Source of the DNA: Pycnopodia helianthoides
Lineage: Eukaryota > Echinodermata > Asteroidea > Forcipulatida > Asteriidae
DNA length: 64,000 bases
Reading direction: 5' to 3'
Assembly (NCBI GenBank): GCA_032158295.1
Contig: CM063257.1
Coordinates: 13,161,303 to 13,225,302, forward strand
The notes under the pieces were generated by a model. It was given only the letters and a program-made list of their open reading frames with translations, was not told the origin of the DNA and did not search any database. Shown piece by piece: positions 55,565-64,000 of the stretch. The translations under genes were made by a program, and so were the position numbers. The stretch's first letter is position 1, and each line of letters opens with the position of its first letter.

Positions 55565-57059
55565 CAGTGTTGTAGGTCTCGAGACCGGTCTCGAGACCAC
55601 TTTTTGCTGGTCTCGCTTCGAGACCAGCAAAATATGCTAATTTATTTGATTTATTCATATTCCTTCGCGATCATTTATCACGATAAACAGATAGCAATTA
55701 GTTTAAGAAAACTTGCAGTTTGTACAGACAACCTCGCTTGTGGTTGTGTGAGCTTGCACGCAGCGAGCTATATGTATTGTACATGTACATGTGCATGTAC
55801 ATGTACATAGTGCTATGTGTGTGATTGTGCCATCGGCTTTACCCATCATGAGTTTGATAAAAATTGGGAGCGAGTTTCTAGCTATGACCAAAACACGCAC
55901 TACTCGTTGTGAAATGTAAACAGGTGCATTGCGCATGGTGCAAACAGGTGCATACACTACAGTACGGGTTTGCTAGAGTAGCACGATAAAATAAAGTTTT
56001 CGCTTTTTTTTTTAACGATTATCACAAGATGTCCCGTAATTATGCTGTGATAAGATTTGGTTGTAAGGACAATAAAGAGATCATGGACGCCAAATCAGGT
56101 AACAAGAAACATTCTGCAGTTTCTGCTCAACGACAAATCGAATTACGGATAATCGGGGACAAGTTCAGTGTTCATTATGCATTTTAAAGGGCCTGTACAC
56201 TATTTGTAAGATCGAAAAACAAAATGTTCACAGATTCACACATAACTTACATGATTTAAAGAAAGTAATGGTAGAAAGGGTTCCTTAAAATATTTCTGCC
56301 TAAAATGCTATCGTTTCTGAGAAACGAGTAAAACAATAGTAATTATCGCGCGCGATAATTTGATAAAACAGAAAACACATAAGATCTCTTTTCACTATTT
56401 TCTCGTGACCTCGATGACCGATTGAGCTCAAACTTTCACAGGCTTGTTTGTTCATGCATATGTTTAATCACACAAAATGTGGACACTGATTTTGAGCTGT
56501 TTGCTCATTTTGCTGATTTTGCTCATGATTCTCAGTAAACTGCAAATTGAATGTCAATTATAACACTGATTAAGCCATATCTTAGTTCACTTTTGTATAT
56601 GCTATTCATGAAAGTGGATAAAAATGTAACGTTTTTACATTTTATGATCAAGAACACCCCCATTGACAATGCACGTTTATCAGCAGAGATGCTGTCCATG
56701 TTGATGTTTCTGAAGTGCAATGAAGATATTCCGTAAATGGACAGGTACCTATACAAAAAAACAACTGTTTTGGCACATTCCTGAATCCGACAGAACAAAC
56801 TTATTATATTTGATTGTTGATAAATATTGTATTATCCAGTACAGTATTGTTGCAAAACAAGTACACAAAAGATTTCACAGTAATTTTCTAACAGCGAAAG
56901 ACATACTTTACATCATTTCATTTAGTATGTGTCTAATTGTATTACGTGTATGTAATTTACACATATGGTCTCGAGGTCTCGGTCTCCCCCTCGGTCTCGG
57001 ACCTCCAGGTCTCGGTCTCGGTCTCGGTCTCGGACTCCCAGGACTCGACTACAACACTG
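55565..57059. mobile_element. hAT-like non-autonomous DNA transposon
   Basis: The ends CAGTGTTGTAG (55565) and CTACAACACTG (to 57059) are inverted repeats of the hAT CAGTG type. Subterminal GGTCTCGAGACC/GGTCTCGGTCTC arrays lie at both ends. It is flanked by ACACACAC on both sides, compatible with an 8-base target duplication, although the site is a CA repeat. No transposase is visible in 1.5 kb. Confidence 0.75.
56184..56503. mobile_element. MITE, family TTAA-AGGYMTTGTACAC, copy 2 (truncated, nested)
   Basis: It starts TTAAAGGGCCTGTACAC and is colinear with 35267-35597 in the opposite orientation. It breaks off before the second terminal repeat. It is nested inside the hAT-like element. Confidence 0.75.
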
Positions 57060-57414
57060 ACACACACACATCCTTACGGATCCGGAATGTGGGGTACTGC
57101 TATTGTTGTTCTATTATTCCCTTTTCTGAAGAATTCCCTTGTGGGCCCAAATGTTCCTATAGAAATGACCTTGTGGAGTCCATTGTTCCATTGTTGTCAG
57201 GACCCCACATATGCCCTTCTGTGTGTCTCACACGTGTGTAAACACCTGCAATCGGGGACCTCCTATTGTCTCTCTTTTGTTTGTACTCTTTTTGTACTTT
57301 TTGGCAACAGCTCTCATTGGTTTTGTACACGTTTTCCAACTGGGGACCTTTCCCCAAACGGGGACCCTATTGTCCTCTTTTGTTATAGGTCCCCGGCTTG
57401 AATGTGTATACCTA

Positions 57415-57478
<64 letters not shown>

Positions 57479-57815
57479 TCCTTACGGATCCGGTTTGTGG
57501 GGTACTGCTATTGTTGTTCTATTGTTCCCTTTTCTGAAGAATTCCCTTGTGGGGCCCAATTGGTCCTATTGAAATGACCTTGTGGGGTCCATTGTTCCAT
57601 TGTTGTCAGGACCCCACATATGCCCTTCCGTGTGTCCACACACACACACACACACACACATCCTTACGGATCCGGTTTGTGGGGTACTGCTATTGTTGTT
57701 CTATTATTCCCTTTTCTGAAGAATTCCCTTGTGGGGCCCAATTGTTCCTATTGAAATGACCTTGTGGGGTCCATTGTTCCATTGTTGTCAGGACCCCACA
57801 TATGCCCTTCTGTGT

Positions 57816-57865
<50 letters not shown>

Positions 57866-58381
57866 CCTTACGGATCCGGAATGTGGGGTACTGCTATTGT
57901 TGTTCTATTATTCCCTTTTCTGAAGAATTCCCTTGTGGGGCCCAATTGTTCCTATTGAAATGACCTTGTGGGGTCCATTGTTCCATTGTTGTCAGGACCC
58001 CACATATGCCCTTCTGTGTGTCCACACACACACACACACACACATCCTTACGGATCCGGTTTGTGGGGTACTGCTATTGTTGTTCTATTATTCCCTTTTC
58101 TGAAGAATTCCCTTGTGGGGCCCAATTGTTCCTATTGAAATGACCTTGTGGGGTCCATTGTTCCATTGTTGTCAGGACCCCACATATGCCCTTCTGTGTG
58201 TACACACACACACACACACACACACATCCTTACGGATCCGGTTTGTGGGGTACTGCTATTGTTGTTCTATTATTCCCTTTTCTGAAGAATTCCCTTGTGG
58301 GGCCCAATTGTTCCTATTGAAATGACCTTGTGGGGTCCATTGTTCCATTGTTGTCAGGACCCCACATATGCCCTTCTGTGT

Positions 58382-58446
<65 letters not shown>

Positions 58447-58707
58447 AATTTCTTCACACACAACAACATTATAAATTGCTGAAAGAATCACAACAATAGC
58501 ATTAGAAGACGCCCCGATCACCCAATGTAAGCGCGATGTGGACGTACACGTTGATTACTCTACAATATGACTGACTTGATGAAAGTTCACTGCTTGGATC
58601 GATGGTATGGGGAAAAAATCAATGTTCTGTCCTTTCCACACAGTGATGTATTTTGACTGTGTTGACGAATTATCAACTATCAGGCCTTTAACTTCCCTAA
58701 CTTTCAG

Positions 58708-58887
58708 GAACATCATTGGGGGCAACTGTACTCTGCAATCGAAATACGTATCGTTTTAAGAGCATGGAGCTTCAGCTGTCGATGAATTCACCAATGGGAC
58801 TAGAGTTCACAGTCAACATGGATAATATGGTACAGGTGTTCCTTTCCAATATTCGTCCTGGTATTACTAAAGCGAATTACACAATCG
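58708..58887 (+). CDS. PAN gene, second coding exon, methyltransferase-FA-like
   Basis: A 180-base exon, phase 1 in and out, with acceptor CTTTCAG and donor GTAAGT. It continues the frame of 54398-54767. It encodes FKSMELQLSMNSPMGLEFTV, then DNMVQVFLSNIRPG and KANYTI. This fits the start of the farnesoic-acid O-methyltransferase-like (DUF3421/Methyltransf_FA) domain, which in marine invertebrates often follows PAN modules. The fit is by pattern only. Later exons are beyond the Penelope-like element and the window. Confidence 0.65.
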
Positions 58888-59699
58888 GTAAGTAAAAATA
58901 CAGTTTGACATTCCCAAAGGGCAACCAAAACCAGTTAAAAACAATTTAATCAATTGCTGACATCCGATATAGCCACCGTTGAGTTGATAAACAAACTTGC
59001 ATTTGAGCACTCTTGTATCGCGTCCTTTCTCCTAAAATCTTGTTAGATTGTTACTGCATGCAATACAAGTCCCAAAATGTGAAAGTACCAAACCCTGCCC
59101 TATACATTCTGAAAACTTCCGGGTCAGAAAAGACTCGCATTCCTGATCCAAGGTACCTGACCCATACCTGGGTCAGGCTGACCCCGAAACTGGTTAAAAC
59201 TTGGGATTTCGACTCTGGATTTGCGTCTATTTGACACAGGTCAGTCTGACACAGTTTCCTGGTCACACTGACCCAGAAATGGTCCAGGACCCCTGCGGCA
59301 TGGAATCAGGGTCAAATCAGAAATAGTGGGATTGATACCAAACTGAGCAGTTGTCGATCATCTGGCATACATTAGCTCAGACCTTTCCACATGCAACTTA
59401 ATTATTTGTTATTCTTCAGATGTGAATAATTTCCCTTCACGTTGTAGGTAGACAAAAAACTGTACACTCTTGTCATACTCTTCGTTGTAGTTTCAATCAG
59501 TCGTTGTGAACCCACAGGAATTACCTTATTACAGAGCCCCTGAAGGGACAGGTTCAAAAATATATTAAAAAGGTACAAACAATTGGGACTATTTTTTTTT
59601 TTTTTTTATATATATATTTATATATATAAAATTTGTAGGGTAGATGGCCTTAGCTTTCGATCCAAACCGGACCTTCGTCAGAGGCAAAAAAAAAAAAAA

Positions 59700-62396
<2,697 letters not shown>

Positions 62397-62404
62397 GGTG
62401 AGTT

Positions 62405-62900
62405 ATGTCATTGAAAAAAGTTAACACAATCCTGTATGAAAGAAAACGGATTATAAAACCTGTGGACAAAACGGATTATTTATAAACATGTACAGGGACA
62501 AAACGAGTAATTTATAAACATGTACAGAGACAAAGTAAACACAATCCTGTAGAGAGAACGGGTTATAAAACCTGTGGACAAAACGGGTTGTTTATAAATC
62601 TGTGGAGAGAAAAAGGTTAATACAACCCTGTAGAGAGAACGGGTTATGGAACCTGTGGACAAAACGAGTAATTTATAAACCTGTACAAAGACAAAGTAAA
62701 CACAATCCTGTAGAGAGAACGGGTTATAAAACCTGTGGACAAAACGGGTTGTTTATAAATCTGTGGAGAGAAAAGGGTTAATACAACCCTGTAGAGAGAA
62801 CGGGTTATGGAACCTGTGGACAAAACGAGTAATTTATAAACATGTACAAAGACAAAGTAAACACAATCCTGTAGAGAGAACGGGTTATAAAACCTGTGGA

Positions 62901-62903
<3 letters not shown>
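62405..62903 (-). repeat. Minisatellite, left arm of a large inverted repeat
   Basis: Tandem units of about 80 bases, read on the - strand as ACAGGATTGT, CTCTCCACAGATTTATAAA, CCCGTTTTGTCCACAGG and ATAACCCGTTCTCTCT. They are the reverse complement of the array from 62967. The reading frames here are artefacts. Confidence 0.92.

Positions 62904-62966
<63 letters not shown>
62904..62966. repeat. (TA)n microsatellite at the centre of the inverted repeat
   Basis: A TA tract of about 60 bases that separates the two opposite-facing minisatellite arrays. Confidence 0.95.
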
Positions 62967-62970
<4 letters not shown>

Positions 62971-64000
62971 CCCACCCCTTTTCACAGGTTCCATAACCCG
63001 CTCTCTCCTCAGGACTGTATTAACCTTTTTCTCTCCACAGATTTATAAATAACCCGTTTTGTCCACAGGTTTTATAACCCGTTCTCTCTACAGGATTGTG
63101 TTTACTTTGTCTTTGTACATGTTTTATAAATTACCCGTTTTGTCCACAGGTTCCATAACCCGTTCTCTCTACAGGATTGTATAAACCTTTTTCTCTCCAC
63201 AGATTTATAAATAACCCGTTTCGTCCACAGGTTCCATAACCCGTTCTCTCTACAGGATTGTATTAACCTTTTTCTCTCCACAGATTTATAAATAACCCGT
63301 TTTGTCCACAGGTTTTATAACCCGTTCTCTCTACAAGATTGTGTCTACTTTGTCTTTGTACATGTTTATAAATTACTCGTTTTGTCCACAGGTTCCATAA
63401 CCCGTTCTCTCTACAGGATTGTATTAACCTTTTTCTCTCCACAGATTTATAAATAACCCGTTTTGTCCACAGGTTTTATAACCCGTTCTCTCTACAGGAT
63501 TGTGTTTACTTTGTCTCTGTACATGTTTATAAATTACTCGTTTTGTCCACAGGTTCCATAACCCGTTCTCTCTACAGGATTGTATTAACCTTTTTCTCTC
63601 CACAGATTTATAAATAACCCGTTTTGTCCAAAGGTTTTATAACCCGTTCTCTCTACAGGATTTTATTAACCTTTTTCTCTCCACAGATCTATAAATAACC
63701 CGTTTTGTCCATAGGTTTTATAACCCGTTCTCTCTACAGGATTGTGTTTACTTTGTCTCTGTACATGTTTATAAATTACTCGTTTTGTCCACAGGTTCCA
63801 TAACCCGTTCTCTCTACAGGATTGTATTAACCTTTTTCTCTCCACAGATTTATAAATAACCCGTTTTGTCCATAGGTTTTATAACCCGTTCTCTCTACAG
63901 GATTTTTATTAACCTTTTTCTCTCCACAGATTTATAAACAACCCGTTTTGTCCACAGGTTTATAACCCGTTTTCTCTACAGGATTGTGTTTACTTTGTCT
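62967..64000 (+). repeat. Minisatellite, right arm, runs off the window
   Basis: About 13 units of two kinds: A (GTATTAACCTTTTTCTCTCC) and B (GTGTTTACTTTGTCTCTG). Both end CCGTTTTGTCCACAGG and ATAACCCGTTCTCTCT. The order is approximately A B A A B A B A A B A A B, a higher-order mixture rather than strict alternation. Confidence 0.92.

Larger units (their letters stand above)
55391..58445 (+). repeat. CA-linked minisatellite, units about 180 bp
   Basis: Units run CATCCTTACGGATCCGG, TTCCCTTTTCTGAAGAATTCC, GACCTTGTGGGGTCC and CAGGACCCCACATATGCCC, ending in (CA)n of variable length. They start near 57068, 57475, 57660, 57864, 58044 and 58227. The later four are nearly identical, implying recent expansion. 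The left flank 55391-55563 is a diverged relative of 57230-57420, and the two are separated by the hAT-like element. All reading frames here are repeat artefacts. Confidence 0.9.

Noticed and set aside
57211..58441. Several open frames with His/Thr or Val/Cys repeats
   Set aside because: They are translations of the CA-linked minisatellite.
57068..58445. A CRISPR-like array
   Set aside because: The spacers are CA microsatellites, not unique sequences, the repeats are about 160 bases and the genome is eukaryotic.
62480..62994. Open frames in the inverted minisatellite
   Set aside because: They arise from an 80-base repeat without stop codons in one frame. There is no coding signature.

Overview
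This is a eukaryotic, intron-rich, AT-rich window from an animal genome, with two 100-base runs of N that mark scaffold gaps. An invertebrate deuterostome, most likely an echinoderm, fits best. The grounds are a metazoan tyrosine kinase, a PAN domain apparently joined to a farnesoic-acid-methyltransferase-like domain, BEL/Pao and Penelope-like retroelements, and many tRNA-derived SINEs and TTAA-flanked MITEs. The species call is inference.

Layout. (1) 162-20261, + strand: the 3' part of a tyrosine kinase gene. I could chain 18 exons. Ten short exons, all a multiple of 3 in length, encode a hydrophilic and partly proline-rich linker. Eight more encode a complete kinase domain and an acidic, internally repeated tail. 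Together they give 2001 coding bases ending in a stop, with a polyadenylation signal about 150 bases later. Any extracellular and membrane-spanning part lies left of the window. (2) 20.4-36.3 kb: no gene recognised. It holds dispersed repeats, a roughly 70-bp minisatellite split by a SINE, MITEs, and hairpin-headed elements with Helitron-like ends. (3) 36.4-38.6 kb, + strand: two exons of an IGHMBP2/SMUBP2-type superfamily 1 helicase, with a partial copy of the first exon beside an assembly gap. (4) 38.8-40.1 kb: a TTAA MITE, a SINE and a MITE fragment. (5) 40.1-45.8 kb, - strand: a decayed BEL/Pao retrotransposon. (6) 46-54 kb: fold-back and inverted-repeat elements, a THAP-domain exon on the - strand, a gap, and a repeat shared with the edge of the first gap. 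(7) 54.4-58.9 kb, + strand: the first exons of a secreted PAN-domain protein, with an intron that holds a CA-linked minisatellite split by a hAT-like element. (8) 59.6-64 kb: a Penelope-like element on the - strand whose endonuclease is replaced by a TA array, followed by a large inverted minisatellite around a second TA array that runs off the window.

The three + strand genes show no sign of a shared pathway. They are ordinary neighbours separated by repeats. The most unusual structures are the in-frame small-exon chain of the kinase, the interrupted Penelope-like element with its inverted satellite, and several perfect or near-perfect fold-back sequences. I did not find a clear new multi-gene system.
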